Positions 1-12,832 are shown, counted from the first letter of the stretch. The stretch is 64,000 nucleotides of DNA from Welwitschia mirabilis (GCA_051453625.1 JBOZIK010000001.1:117272053-117336052); one strand, 5' to 3'. Numbers and translations are program-made. The notes: generated by a model from the letters alone, not told the origin.

Positions 1-130
1 TGATTTATAGAACATTTAAATGAAAATACTAAACATAGAGGTTAATCTTCAAGCCTTCCTATCTAATTGAGTAAACTATTATAATATAGAATAATGGAAA
101 GGAGAGGAAATTACTAAGATGAGATGCCTT

Positions 131-545
131 AAAAAATATGAAGGTAAATCAAGAATAAGTGAAGAAGTTATTTCATGGATTCATCAAATAGAAAAATACT
201 TCAAACTTCAGAATGTTCTATCAGAATGATGATGTGCATACACCATAGCCTTTTTGATAAGAAATGCATAGGAATAGTGATCTAGATGCCAATAGAAACA
301 TCCTCAACAAGTACCTTCGAACATTTTTATAGAGGAATTCTAAAAGAAATTCATCGTAGAAGACTTCATGGAAGATCAAATGGTGGAATTCCAATGCCTC
401 CACTTGGGAAAATGCCCACTAGATGAACATTTGTTTAAATTCCAATACCTCATAAAATACCAAAAAAATTTCTATAAAACTAGTCAATTGATAGCTTCAT
501 TAACACCTTAACATCCAAACTCAGAAGTGTCCTCGATACTCTAAA
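131..545 (+). pseudogene. Ty3/gypsy gag core remnant
   Basis: A single reading frame runs through this stretch with several in-frame stops and matches the retrotransposon Gag core, the capsid-like protein that packages element RNA. The start reads KKYEGKSRISEEVISWIHQI followed by EKYFKLQN, the usual 'W...IE.YF.L' opening. Further on come EEF.KKF and then a run ending LFKFQYL, the typical helices before the zinc-knuckle region. The clustered stops at about 230-285 fall where the 'A..W' segment normally lies. No zinc knuckle, protease or pol follows; 3' end sequence and an LTR come instead at 951-1290, so this is an internally deleted copy. Gag is clear, but the lineage (chromovirus or other gypsy) is not settled. 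There is no start codon because the 5' side is eroded. Confidence 0.7.
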
Positions 546-950
546 AATCAAATCAACTGAAGATGTCTATTGAAATAAGATACTATTTGCAAAGGTAGGA
601 TACTCAATGGAATTAGTACCACAACTCTTAATTAGATAAATCTAGCCTAAAAGCGTTTTAGATACCAATGTTAAGTAATTAAGAAATAAAAATGTAAAGG
701 AAGTACTTATCTAATTAATCCATTGCAATTCACAAGACTTGGGAAAATAGGAAATATATGCAGGATATCTTTTTCAAATATTTTAATAAAACATGATATG
801 TTACTTTATTAGTTTTTAATGTATTTATTAATATATAATGTTTTTCTTTTATTAATTTTTGTATATAATTCAAAAATAATTTGGATAGGCATGCTTTTAT
901 GAATTGTACAAGATGAGAAAAAACATTGCTTGGGGACAAGCATCATGCTT

Positions 951-1290
951 AAGGGGAATGGAATGTAATATACTAAATTTACTATTTTGTAAAGAAGTGT
1001 GTTAAGGCACTAAATAAGCATAATTAACAAGATATAAATGGGTGTAACCCAAATATGAAAAGATATGTCCTTTCATTATGCTACTTAAGTTTATAGCATT
1101 ATATGGAGGGATACACTGGGTTATATGGGGGGATACATAGGGTGGATGTATCTGAGGTTATAGTCCATGTATTTATTTTTTACCACTAGTCTAGGCTATT
1201 GGCTAATGATAAGAAATGTAATCCACTAATTCTAATAATAAAATCTAGCTTTTGCCAAATTATTTCTTGTTATTCTTATTGTTTTGGGCA
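951..1290 (+). repeat. gypsy PPT and LTR (about 327 bp)
   Basis: The phrase cttggggacaagcatcatgc at about 930 resembles the common end of plant gypsy pol. A polypurine tract, aaggggaatggaa, follows at 951-963 and leads directly into a probable LTR that begins TGTAATATAC at 964 and ends near gggca at 1290. The LTR holds two near-copies of a ggggatacat(a/t)gggt motif at 1105-1150 and an aataaaat signal near 1240. It is the 3' LTR belonging to the gag remnant at 131-545. The stretch 546-950 between them is AT-rich 3' internal sequence without a readable domain. The right border is judged from the CA end only. Confidence 0.6.
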
Positions 1291-3547
1291 TAATATTTAT
1301 AGTTCTTGTTTATAATGAAATGACCTTAAAATGGTAAAATAAAACACTAGATATGACCTTTTCTTTTCCTTACAGTCCATTTAATATTGATGTAATAATG
1401 CAACTCTTCAAATAACACATTCACAAGGGCCATACCCCTTGGATGGTGATTATATTATTAATTATTTTTCTAATAAATTATAATTAACTTTAACAAATTA
1501 TGGAAGTTTACAAATGAGGTTTTGGGATCATTATAGATATCTTAATACTAATTCATGCACAAGTACTATAATATTTTCTTCATCAAGCATTCCATATTCT
1601 ATACTGTTATAACTCTATAATCTTTCTCCATGTTATATTTGTAAGTGTCCTTTAATACCATGTTAAGAATACATGTGTAAGTGATATAGAGTATAAAAAA
1701 CATTAATAAATATTAACATAAAAATAAACATGCATAAAAATTTAAAATAAATGAAAAATTTTTCATTATTAATAGAATTTATAAATTAGATAAAAGAAAC
1801 TACAATTACATTATGCAAATTTAATGCATAATTGTGTAGGTTATGTATTACATAAAAAGACAAGAATATTCATGAAGTAAGTATGAATAGTCATTTTTTA
1901 GTAGTTAATAATTGTTTAATATAATCTCATAGATAAAGATAGATTTTATCACATCACGGGAAAAGACATTTTTTTGATGAAGAAAAAACACATTATTCAT
2001 ATTATGTTCTATTGTTTTGTGCTCTATTGGATAATTTTAAATTGTAATTTTCTATATATTAAATAAGAGTAATGTTTACTTAATGATTACTTATTTGGAA
2101 TTTAAGGTTACTTAATTCATGCTATTTTAAAGCTAATGTTTAATACACTCTAATTTTCTCCAAAGATATTTACTTTATAGTTATCATTGTTATTGTATAT
2201 CAATTATACTTCTATCTATGTAATATTTATAACCTTGTAAACTTCAAACAAAATTAAACCCTTATGAACTATAACTTTTGTTAATAAGGTCATTAATATA
2301 GTAATAAATGTGAACACAAAAGATTCTAAACGGAAAAACCCTTAATACCATATTTTTAAAATATTATGGTTGTCATTGCTAGTATTTTTGTATCATCATT
2401 CTACTAGAGTATATAATTTTTTTTTTCTATTACTTCTATTCTGTAATAATTTCTTCATTTTTCTATTATACCTTAACTTCACCTTTGTAGGTTAACTTAA
2501 TACATTACTCTTTAGAATAATAAGAGTAATTGTTGTTTACAAGTAGTAATATAACCTATTTATGAGAAGAGATATAAGTACTAAAACATTAAATAATCTA
2601 TCAAATAAGATAGAAAGATAACAAATAAATTATGAAAAACATAATTTAAAAGTATTTAATAACTTTGAATGGCTAGATCATAATGTTGACATTTTTTAAA
2701 CAAAATCATAATATGGTATAGTTACATGTTTTACTAGGTATGTCTTTTAGGTATGAAATAAAAACTAATGATAATAAAATATTTTTATCAAGTAATTAAA
2801 ACATCACACTTTCTCAAGATATATTATTTGTAGAAAAAAAGGAAGATCTCATTACATTAGATAATTTCTACAACTAATATTTTGTTATAATTTATAATCT
2901 TTAAAGGCCATGCCCTCATAGTCAAGTTATATGTATTGACATTGAATTTATGAAACTAGGGTTTTCTATTGTACTATAGTTAGACCTTATCAATCTCTCT
3001 TAAGAATTATAAGTGCATCTTATAGCTTACAAAGGTTTAGATTAATTATGATAAGAATTTCAAAAAGGTTTAAATAGAACATTTTAAAAAAAGGATTAAG
3101 AAACTCAAATATTAAACAGATTCTCATCCTAATAATTAGGAATTAATTTTCATAAGATAATTTACTAAGTAATTTAAAGATAATTTAAATATATTACATG
3201 ACATACAAATAAATTCATAAATAAGAAACTAATTATTCACTATAGATTTTCAATGTCATGAAAGTAATAAGTTTATATGTGTTATGTCTTATAATGAAAT
3301 GTAGAAAATACTATGGTAGCATGATATATTTGATAAATACTAATACATGAGTCATCTAAATCCTAATAATACATTAAAGGAAAATATTAAATAACATTTA
3401 AAATATGTTATTGCAAAATTAATAATAATAATTATATTAATCATATAAGAAAATATAAATGCAATCATAGGTTAAAGTGCATTTATCAATAATGTAAAAA
3501 CTAAAATAAATATTAGTTCATATGTAGAAGTAAATAATTAAGCTTAA
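1291..3547. other. anonymous AT-rich intergenic sequence
   Basis: I see no gene, no protein-domain remnant and no clear repeat structure. The sequence is AT-rich with frequent stops in all frames and runs into an assembly gap at 3548. Confidence 0.6.
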
Positions 3548-4523
3548 NNNNNNNNNNNNNNNNNNNNNNNNNNNNNNNNNNNNNNNNNNNNNNNNNNNNN
3601 NNNNNNNNNNNNNNNNNNNNNNNNNNNNNNNNNNNNNNNNNNNNNNNNNNNNNNNNNNNNNNNNNNNNNNNNNNNNNNNNNNNNNNNNNNNNNNNNNNNN
3701 NNNNNNNNNNNNNNNNNNNNNNNNNNNNNNNNNNNNNNNNNNNNNNNNNNNNNNNNNNNNNNNNNNNNNNNNNNNNNNNNNNNNNNNNNNNNNNNNNNNN
3801 NNNNNNNNNNNNNNNNNNNNNNNNNNNNNNNNNNNNNNNNNNNNNNNNNNNNNNNNNNNNNNNNNNNNNNNNNNNNNNNNNNNNNNNNNNNNNNNNNNNN
3901 NNNNNNNNNNNNNNNNNNNNNNNNNNNNNNNNNNNNNNNNNNNNNNNNNNNNNNNNNNNNNNNNNNNNNNNNNNNNNNNNNNNNNNNNNNNNNNNNNNNN
4001 NNNNNNNNNNNNNNNNNNNNNNNNNNNNNNNNNNNNNNNNNNNNNNNNNNNNNNNNNNNNNNNNNNNNNNNNNNNNNNNNNNNNNNNNNNNNNNNNNNNN
4101 NNNNNNNNNNNNNNNNNNNNNNNNNNNNNNNNNNNNNNNNNNNNNNNNNNNNNNNNNNNNNNNNNNNNNNNNNNNNNNNNNNNNNNNNNNNNNNNNNNNN
4201 NNNNNNNNNNNNNNNNNNNNNNNNNNNNNNNNNNNNNNNNNNNNNNNNNNNNNNNNNNNNNNNNNNNNNNNNNNNNNNNNNNNNNNNNNNNNNNNNNNNN
4301 NNNNNNNNNNNNNNNNNNNNNNNNNNNNNNNNNNNNNNNNNNNNNNNNNNNNNNNNNNNNNNNNNNNNNNNNNNNNNNNNNNNNNNNNNNNNNNNNNNNN
4401 NNNNNNNNNNNNNNNNNNNNNNNNNNNNNNNNNNNNNNNNNNNNNNNNNNNNNNNNNNNNNNNNNNNNNNNNNNNNNNNNNNNNNNNNNNNNNNNNNNNN
4501 NNNNNNNNNNNNNNNNNNNNNNN
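3548..4523. other. assembly gap (976 N)
   Basis: Unsequenced gap. Its length is not a round default number, so it may be an estimated size. Confidence 0.99.
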
Positions 4524-4984
4524 CTTTCATACCTAGGAAGGAAGAAAAGAGGCTATGAATCTCATAATGCAATAAGCCCTCATCATAATCATAGAAAACC
4601 TAGATTTAAAATAAAAGAGTTTAAATATAATAATGTAGTAACCAAAACATGAATTATAATCCTTGAGATAATATTCATTTTTGAAGCCTTGATTAGAGAT
4701 ATAAATTACATTGTTATGTATGTTTTCATAATAATAACCATTAATGAATTTCTTTGAAAAATGGGATATGGGTATGTAACCCTCAGTTTTATGAATATTT
4801 AGTTTAGTATTTTAATATTTGAATTAACATTAGCTTCATGTGATGAATAATATGGTAATGTATCCACTAATTAGTAACTCAGTTCTTTTGCAATCCATTT
4901 CTCCTAAAAACACTAACCACACTAGTGATCTAAACAGTAGTATTAGTTATATTGAGCTATTTTGCTTTTATGAAAGTTGGATAG

Positions 4985-5830
4985 CTTAGAGAAACATGTA
5001 ATAAAGCCTTTAAATATCATTATTTTTTAATAAAATTTTGGAAAGTAAAAGGATAATTATTTAATTCTTTTAATAAATTTATGTATAACCAAGTTATTTG
5101 GTTGAGAAGTTTTCTATGGATACATTTAACTTAATAGGATTTTATTATTTATTTTTTAATTTATTAATTTTTTATATTCTTCATTCTTATTCTTTGCTAA
5201 TTCATTTAGGTTATTTTTCCTAAATTCTAATGTTTTTTAAAGTTTTAATTGAGATACTTAATGGTTTAGAAAGCTTTATGTTCAATTTCTATAGGAAGAT
5301 GGTAAGACATTCTAAAGATAAGTATATAGAATAACATTCTAAAAAAAGTTTTACAATTTTTTGAATACACATAAAGATAATTATTAAGGTGAAGAAACTA
5401 AACTTTTTATAATAATTCAAAATTTTTTACAATGTTCTTTTCAACTCATAGTTTTTAACTTCTACATACTCATTGGCTTATTAGTGATAAGTACTTTCTA
5501 CTTTATGAATTATCACACATTTTAATAATACTACTCATCATTCTATCATAAAAATAAGTTTTTATGTCATAAATGATAGCTGTATAATGGCTATAAGACA
5601 ATATAATAAGATCTTTTATTGATTTCATAATTCATCTAATGTTATATACTTTAGTTGAGATCATTTTACATTAATTTGTGTAATATATTTCATTCAATAA
5701 ATACAAGTATTTGAAAGAAGGTAAAAATAGCCCTATGAAATCTATATCTTAAACATAAAATGGTTAAAGTTGAAGAATAGGTAATGGTACCTTATATCTC
5801 TATTGCTAGTGTCACCTAACCATTAACATT
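4985..5830 (-). pseudogene. Athila/Tat-like gypsy integrase remnant
   Basis: Read on the minus strand, this is the core and C-terminal part of a Ty3/gypsy integrase, the enzyme that inserts element cDNA into chromosomes. Near 5745 the frame reads DIDFIG, the first catalytic Asp block. About fifty residues later IMKSIKD...AIIYDI...YF aligns without gaps to the second Asp block. At 5253-5310 MSYHLPIEIEHKAF matches the C-terminal 'HLP.E.EH.A' motif of Athila/Tat integrases, followed by the basic helix-rich tail down to about 4990. Stops (TAA, TGA) and frameshifts are scattered through it. It continues the RNase H and RT tail at 6010-6790 in the normal gypsy order. The lineage call rests on the C-terminal motif. 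Confidence 0.72.
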
Positions 5831-6009
5831 CATTATGATATTTTTATAATTCATAGGAATCATTCAAAAGTCTTGGTTAATAAGTCCATATCAAAGGATA
5901 ATATAAGAAGGTGGTTTTTATAGAAAAGCAACCTCTACACAGTCATTCATGTGTGAATTTTAATACATTCAAAGTTTCAGTCTTTAAAATGTACCTATGA
6001 TTAATTTAA

Positions 6010-6790
6010 TGGGATTAGAATTTAAACAAGTAAGGATCATCTCAAAAGTAGTTATTTACTTTATGAAAAAATTACTTTTTATCTTGGGTATTCTTATAGT
6101 TAGAAAATTTATGGATAAAAATATAATTAGCTATATATGTATAACAAGATTTTAGGAAATGTCCCATTTACAAGTAATGAAGAAGGTAAATAGTGTCTAA
6201 TATAAAATAAAGTAATCTATAAATGCATTCTCTACTTCTTTCTTATTCTAAATTTTAACTCAATTCCTTGCAATAACAAAACTTGTCTTAATAGTTTATG
6301 TTTACATTATTTCATGTCCATTTAAATGATTAGTAAAAATAATGATTTTTTCACTTATAAGATATGATATATATTTTTACAAAGTAAAAATTATTTCTAA
6401 AATTTCCTTTTTCTTATTATATAATTTAACTAAATAAAACTACAAAATGTTTCTTACATAGTAAAGATTAGATAGTTTACTATCTCTTATTTATTATTAA
6501 GTCATCCTTAAAACATAATCACTTACATTACTAATTAATTTAAAATGAAGTAATCAATCATGAGGTTATAAAATAAGAGATGAATTGAGATTTATATTTA
6601 ATATTTTAAACTCATTTTTCAATCTAGGATTTAAATTAAAAGAGGCATCCTTAATGATAAGATTAACATTTACTTTTAAATTTTTATATACAACCCCTAG
6701 AATTTAGTACATTAGTATATCTTTAAGGAATAAATACAATAATTATAAGTAAATTATCATTAACATTTTTTATTCATTAATTTCTAATTT
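6010..6790 (-). pseudogene. Athila/Tat-like RT tail and RNase H remnant
   Basis: On the minus strand, reading from 6790 down, the RT connection segment comes first (ASFNFNPRLKNEFKIL, then SLIL.PHD), followed by RNase H. The catalytic-Asp block is altered (LISNVSDYVLR, with Asn where the Asp is expected). Then come LYYV and NKKKEILEIIFTL (the 'EKELLA.VFA' helix), EKIIIFTNHL (Asn replaces the Asp of the usual 'YTDH') and the tether with DDPYLFK near 6020. RNase H normally removes the RNA strand during reverse transcription. The palm of RT is missing, since nothing recognisable lies just above 6790. It is contiguous with the integrase at 4985-5830. The catalytic acids appear lost, so it is dead. 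Confidence 0.72.
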
Positions 6791-9289
6791 TTTATTAATA
6801 AGGATGAACTTTAGTATTTTACTTATAAGTCATCTTGAGCTATTCAAACTTCATTAAATGTTAGTAGGAAAAATAGATTGATTTTACCATCTAGACTACT
6901 AGAACTACTAGTTATTAGATTCATTAATTTTTTTGAAGAAATGAAAGATAAATTAAAAATGCATAAATAGATTAAAATTTTATTCTAAAACTAAGATAGT
7001 TCATTAATTCTAAGGATTACATCTCTATGTTTTACTACCTAAGGATATTTATCATTATTCATCTACTAATAACAAGGATGGATCAATAGATATATTTAGG
7101 CCAAATGAGAGCTATAAAAGAATAAATTAAGTTAATAAGTAAACATCATTTATATTTCATTCATCACTTGATTAATAATTCCTCTTGAAGTCTTTAATTA
7201 CTAAAGTGCTATCTTCATTAATCCATCAAAACTTTATCATTTTTAGATCGATAAATTCAATCGTTCTCATAAGGGCCTATTTTATCATGAGATCTAAGAA
7301 TGTTTTTCCCTTTCTTAGGTGTTAAGAAATAACTAGCTCATTTAGCATCTATTATGATTTATCCTAGATCTTAATCTTTATGGATCTTCTATTCTTTCTA
7401 ATGTATTCATCATTAATTAATGCACTTTAACATGTAATTAGACCTACTTCACTTTTCCATCATTAATTCAAGTAATATTACTAGTTATGCAACATCACAT
7501 TCTTAATGTTCTTTCATATTTCTTTCTTAGATTTTTATTCTTTACTCTTAATGTCTAGATGATTGATTTATTAGTTTATGATGTCTTTTATGTTTCCATT
7601 TTGTTTTCTACATTTTATTGTAATACATACTATTTTTATTACTTGTACTTTTATTACATTTACAATTTGTAATGAATAATTCATTACTTATATATTAATT
7701 AAAGTACTACTTAGTGAATTATATTTTACTTAACTAAGGTTCTAATAATGGATAACCTTATAATTGGGTATTTCTAATTCCTAAGAAGAGATACCAAATC
7801 AAGTGAACTTAGTCTTTATCTACCTTCTAGATCCTCCTTTTGTTTCTATATTTAAAACTTTAAGTCATTTGTATAAACTCTAAATTCATTTAAAATTCTT
7901 ATAAGAGAATGAAAATTAGGGTTAATCATGTTATAATAGAAAGCTCTAGTTTTTTATTTTAAGCTACTACCTAGATCTTGACAACAAGAGCACATATCTC
8001 ATAGATCACTATCTACTATTGAACTCAAGATTTAGAAAATGTTTAATGTCATTTCAAACAATTGTAATTGGTGACTTTTGGCTTAAAAAATAATTTTTAT
8101 TTATAAAAGTTCTGTGTTTTCATATTTTTAAGATCTACCTTTATCAAATCTAAAACCTTTTATATGTTTTATAGAAGTAATAAGTATCTAAAGCATATAA
8201 TTATAGATTTTGTAAATAACCTTAGATCTATTACATGATATGTTACTTCTATATAGATGTGATTTATCTAGATTTTTGGATTTCTAATAATAAATAGCAT
8301 ATGTTTAATTCTAATACTTAAATTCATAAGATCTGTATGTATTTTTCTATAGGTACCTCTATTTTCTAGGTATAAATTTTTATACTTAGAAACTTTTTCT
8401 ATATAAAATGCTATGTCACGTGGGATAATAATAGATGATGCTTTCTATTTATTTTTTATAATGTAAAATTCCTCAATTGATTAGCATGATCATTAATTTT
8501 GCTAGTGCTACTATATATTTTTTTTGAATTTACTTAACCTTTTTAAAGTAGTTATTTTGGTGATATCTATTAGTTTTCATTAGTAGTCTATTACAAAATT
8601 ATTTTTATTGATCTTAACTTCTTAAGCATCATTGAATTAGATCTACTACTTATTAACTTCATAAGAAAAATTACAACCAACTAAAATACCAACCACTTTT
8701 AAATCATTCTAATATTAATTTTAATCAAGAAACTGAAAACCTATATTTTAAACTAGTAAAACTTTAATTGAAAATCCTGTTGAAATTTTTGTAGTTGAAT
8801 TAAAAATCTTTAGAATAGATAAAGATAGTTTCCATTAGGGATTACCCATAAAAATTTAAAAGAATTAGGATAATTTAAATATTTAGCTATAAAGTTTTAC
8901 ATAGTTTTATCCCCTTATGTAAACAAAATTGAAATAAATCATTTATTATTAATATGCTATTCAAATCTATGGTATAGATTCCAAATATTTCTATGAATAC
9001 TTAAGAGAATTTAAATTAATTATTTGAAGGGATCAATATGAAGTAGCTAGGATGAAACGTTTCTTCTTCTCCTTAAAAACAAAAATAATATTCTTAGTTA
9101 TAAAACATAAAACCTTATTTAATTAGATGATGAAGATGTTTCACATGGTAGTTAGTGAAAAAGTACTTTTCAACACATAAACTAATAAACTTAAATTAAA
9201 ATCATAGACTTTTAAGTACTCTAAACACTTATTAAATAAATCTCCATAACATGATTTTGATGCTTAAATATAATTAAGATTTTTATATG
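6791..9289. other. anonymous AT-rich sequence
   Basis: No gene or domain could be recognised. It probably contains further eroded retrotransposon sequence, since pol remnants lie on both sides, but I could not align any part of it. Confidence 0.5.
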
Positions 9290-10113
9290 AAGCTATCATT
9301 AAAACAAGTAGGCAACTAATAAAGGTAATGAGTGGTTGAAATTTTACAATTAAGAAGCTAAAAAAGTCTAGAAAATTTAGGAAAAGGTAGATAAGTACTT
9401 TAAAAATTAGGAAAAAAATGTTTTAAAGATACCAGAGTAGTTAACAAAAACTCTAAAATCATATGATAAGAAATATATGATTTGGATGAAGAAATAGTCT
9501 TACTCAAGATGTTAGACCACATTACTAAGAGGTTGAATATGATTCAGCCATCTAAACCTAAAGAAACTAGTGGTGTACCTATATGTACTTCTACTAAGAA
9601 TAAAATCAACAAAAAAAAAAGCTAAAATCAACAAACAAAAATTTCAATCTCTTTAACATTTAAAACTAAGAATGAATCAACTTTAACAAATTAGGACTTA
9701 TATGTTTTTCATAATCAACAAGCAAGAAATATATAGGTTTTCATCCCAACATGTTATTAATCAAAAGGTTTTCAATGCTACTGAAATATAAGGATAATGT
9801 AATGAAATTAATGGTATCTCACTTAGAAGTAATATCTAGATAAATAAATATATCTAATCACATTAGAAAGATTGTCCTATATTTAAACCCTTATCTAAAA
9901 CCACATATAAAATTGAGAAGGATGAAGATGATAATATAGATGAATTTAGATATGAGAAATCATAAAACATTCCATTTTGTAAATTACTTAAATCATTAGG
10001 AAAGAAATATCTTAAGGAATACTATCTAAACATCTTTAAGAAAAAATAATAGACTTTTTAATTTTTAGTTTCATGAAACATCTTATTTCAAATTCCTTAT
10101 AACATATTTTCAT
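9290..10113 (+). pseudogene. probable gypsy gag C-terminal region (eroded)
   Basis: This stretch lies directly upstream of a clear Athila/Tat-like protease on the same strand. One piece near 9507 reads LKMLDHITKRLNMIQPSKPK, of the coiled-coil type found at the end of Athila gag. The remainder is a mosaic of short readable pieces with stops and frameshifts. Position and orientation are the main argument; the sequence evidence alone is weak. No zinc knuckle was found. Confidence 0.35.
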
Positions 10114-10560
10114 GTAAAGAGAAAATTTAATTTAGAAATAAAAAATGCCTATTTAGCTAAAAGGTGAGTGTCATAGTTAAAAAAACCTCCATTAAAGTTT
10201 TGGAATCCTAATTTTATAAAAATTTCATGTATCATAAGCAAAAAAAGAAATAGAAAAAGCTTATTAGATTTGGGAGTTAGTGTGAATTTGATGCCATATT
10301 TATTATGTAAAAGCCTTGAATTGAAAGGACGAAATAAAACCAGAACAACCTTGAAATTTTTTGAACTCATAATGAAGGTTTTTAAAGGAATATTAAAGTT
10401 GTTTTAACATGAGTAGATAAATTTTATTATCTTATATAACTTGTATTTTTAGGAATCAAAGATAATCTAGAAAAGTTTTCTTTATCATAAAAAGACTTTC
10501 CTAAGCATCTCTAATGTTGTAAGTAACTATAGAAATGGAATAATAAAAATGTCCTTTAAA
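10114..10560 (+). pseudogene. Athila/Tat-like aspartic protease remnant
   Basis: One frame (10114-10407) carries the gag-protease junction and the protease active site. It begins VKRKFNLEIKNAYLAKR, continues PPLKFWNPNFIKISCII, and then reads SLLDLGVSVNLMPYLLCKSL, the 'LLDLGASVN.MP' signature whose Asp is the catalytic residue (about 10270). The protease cleaves the element polyprotein. After the stop at 10405-10407 the reading continues in another frame from 10413 (VDKFYYLI) into the second half of the domain, which is heavily degraded. The catalytic Asp survives, but three stops and at least one frameshift make it non-functional. RT and RNase H are absent between here and the integrase fragment at about 10930, so this copy has an internal deletion. 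Confidence 0.82.
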
Positions 10561-10929
10561 AATATGAATACACATTCACAGATTTTAAATGTAAATAAAA
10601 ATAACCTTATGGGTAACTTATAATACTTAGAATTAGTTAATGAAGATGAAATCCTTAAATATAATTTTCTTAAATGGTCATCCTATATGTGAACCACATG
10701 TAAAACTATCACTTATCATTCAAAAAATCTCCAATTGTGAACCATTTAAGCCTTTATCACCTACATTATAAAAATAAAATTCTAGTGAAGAGTGTACAGC
10801 TAGCATTGAATTACAACATCTTTGTGAAGTACCTTTATAATCTTTGTAAAATGTTAATATTTATGATTAATTAACCATAATAAAATAATGATAATTATGA
10901 TTAAATATCATAATAGAATATATTACTTT

Positions 10930-11159
10930 CTTATTAAAAACTAATTTATATACCTTGATCACTAAGGCAAATTTTCACAGGTCATAATTTATTACCAAAT
11001 TTAAGGGTTGGTAAGTTATTCAAATCATTACAATTTAATATTTGAAAATGATTCCTTAAAAACTATGAAGTCAAATAGGAAATAATTATCCTTCCACTTG
11101 AATGATGTTCTCTGGGCTTATTAAACTACCAATAAGACCTTCATTAAAAAGAAACCTAA
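10930..11159 (+). pseudogene. Athila/Tat-like integrase fragment
   Basis: A single frame from 11011 to 11159, with two in-frame TAA codons, reads VSYSNHYNLIFEND, then KTMKSNRK, and then FHLNDVLWAY. This matches the helix after the catalytic Glu and the 'LDDALWAY' motif of gypsy integrase. Just upstream (10930-11010) is a poorly preserved 'YHPQTNGQ'-like region. The match stops exactly where a minus-strand SIRE-like LTR begins at 11160. The integrase was therefore interrupted by that insertion, or truncated with it. Confidence 0.7.
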
Positions 11160-12507
11160 TAGGATCAAGAATCCTTAAAAGTAGGCCCTAAGAGGGGAAA
11201 GGGTGGAAGGTCTTTTTCAAAAACTTTAAGCTCAAAATAACTTAATGGAATCTAATCACAGATTGCATACAACCAAATAATAAAATCAAGATCATGTATA
11301 TAAGAAATAAAAAATAGAGTGTAAACCATAAAACAAAAACTACCAGTTTGGATGCATGCAAGATTTATAGTGGCTTAGGAACTCCCTTACTCCACTCTCG
11401 ATGATCATCTTCTCCCAAGCTTGATCTTAGATCTCTGTTACTTCATAGGTTTTACCAGGCTCATCTGTTAACCCTTATAAGTATAATTTTATAAGCTAAG
11501 TCTCAACCTTAACAATAGAATTTTGTAGGCTAAGTCTAAACCTTTGACAATGGATTTTTGTAGGCTAGGACTCAACCTTTGAGGACAACGAGAAGTAACA
11601 CAACAAAGCCTTTATAGCTCTTATATCACTTATTCAGTATCAGTACATAGAATGAAGCTCTTCTTCAAATGAATACAGTGATGAAATCCTTAGATCTAAT
11701 TCTGAGTGATGTCCTAATCTAAGAATATATCTTCTCAATCAGATATGAATCAGTACAAAATATATTCTAATGAAATATGCTACTTGATCTTTTAGATCCA
11801 CAATGAATATGATGGTTTTGAAAATATGCCAAAAGATCTCTACGTCATCTCTTATCTAGGTATTTATAATGGAGGGTTACTAGAGTTTAATACAATTAAA
11901 TTGTACCTTTAATGGCTATAAATGGCTAGAAAATGGTTAGGTAATGGATACATAATGGATACATAACATCTATAGGATTTACTTTTCTATACCAATAGTC
12001 AACGCCATAAATATCCAGTTGACCCCATAAGAACTTGGTTGACCCCATCCTAGGTTCGGTGGATCCCTTATCTCTTGGTTTGGAATGATGGACTTATTAG
12101 TTTTCAGGTTTGGTCGACCTCATGAAAATCCAGTTGACCTCATTTCTTTCAGTTTGGAACTTGACTATCTGCTCCTTAAATCTAGTTGATCTTATGAATA
12201 TCTAGTCGACCCCATTCCTCTTAGTCTAGGACTATTGGTTCTTAAGATCATAAGTCAGAACGATCCCTTTATAATCTAGTTGACCCCTTTGGGTTCAGTT
12301 CATTTCTATTGTCTGCTTTAAATGTAGTTGACTCCTCTAGGATCCTGTCAATCCTCAGTAGAGGTAAACATAACTAAGTATTTTCTTTCGTGCATTTTAG
12401 TTAACATCTTTTACTTGCATAACTCAAGCTCATCTACACACAATAACTAACAAATTTGCACTACACTAGAGGAATTCGTTTGACATCAATTGGTAAATAA
12501 TCTAATA
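11160..12507 (-). repeat. SIRE-like copia 3' LTR, minus strand
   Basis: This is the reverse complement of the LTR family seen at 17759, 23885, 26428 and 28271. Shared features, seen in reverse, are a run of 'gttgacccc' motifs (12000-12350), the paired atggataca copies at 11946-11965, the TATA box at 11861-11868, and three copies of the ttgtaggctaagtctcaacc repeat at 11490-11580. The left border taggatcaag mirrors the ...cttgatcc(c)ca end of the forward LTRs, and the right border taatctaata mirrors the tgttagatta start. A PPT lies just outside the right border, so this is the 3' LTR of a minus-strand element whose body lies to the right. Five bases at the left border are cctaa; I did not find the matching duplication. 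Confidence 0.85.
11861..11868 (-). promoter_or_regulatory. TATA box in minus-strand SIRE-like LTR
   Basis: The + strand reads tatttata, that is TATAAATA on the minus strand. It sits between the GTCGAC-type motif array and the ~30-base repeats, the same relative place as TATAAATA in the forward LTRs at 18543, 24625 and 27149. Confidence 0.6.
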
Positions 12508-12832
12508 ATCTACCCCTTTGACATTGATGATAAATAATTTAGTAGTTTCAAAGATTTAAACAATTTAAACTCATTCAATAAACATTTTTAAGAGCATATT
12601 AAAAAATCAAAAAGCTCCCCCTTACATCAAGGCATATACATATGTAAGCAAAAGATAAGATAGGTAATCTTTTCTTTCCCTTTGACTATATAGCACAAAA
12701 TCTTCAAAAATTATGATAATAAGATCATATTGAATTGAATATTTATGATAAGAAGAGTATATTAAATTAAATATTGAATATTGAAATCACTACATCTTCT
12801 CTCCCCCTTTGACATCAATGGCAAATAATAAT
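12508..12832 (-). mobile_element. 3' internal end of minus-strand SIRE-like element
   Basis: Adjacent to the LTR at 11160-12507, the minus strand carries a polypurine tract (AAAGGGGTAGAT, 12508-12519) preceded by a 'CAATGTC' phrase. A second copy of the same phrase with a better tract (GATGTCAAAGGGGGAGAG) lies at about 12800-12818, some 290 bases further in. Between the two the sequence is AT-rich. The forward elements have one such phrase before each 3' LTR. The body of the element runs into the gap at 12833. No coding domain is visible. Confidence 0.65.

Noticed and set aside
3544-4572. Long minus-strand open frame across N
   Set aside because: Almost all codons are N; it is produced by the assembly gap.
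10149-10370. Minus-strand open frame of 73 codons
   Set aside because: It is antisense to the protease with the LLDLG motif on the plus strand.
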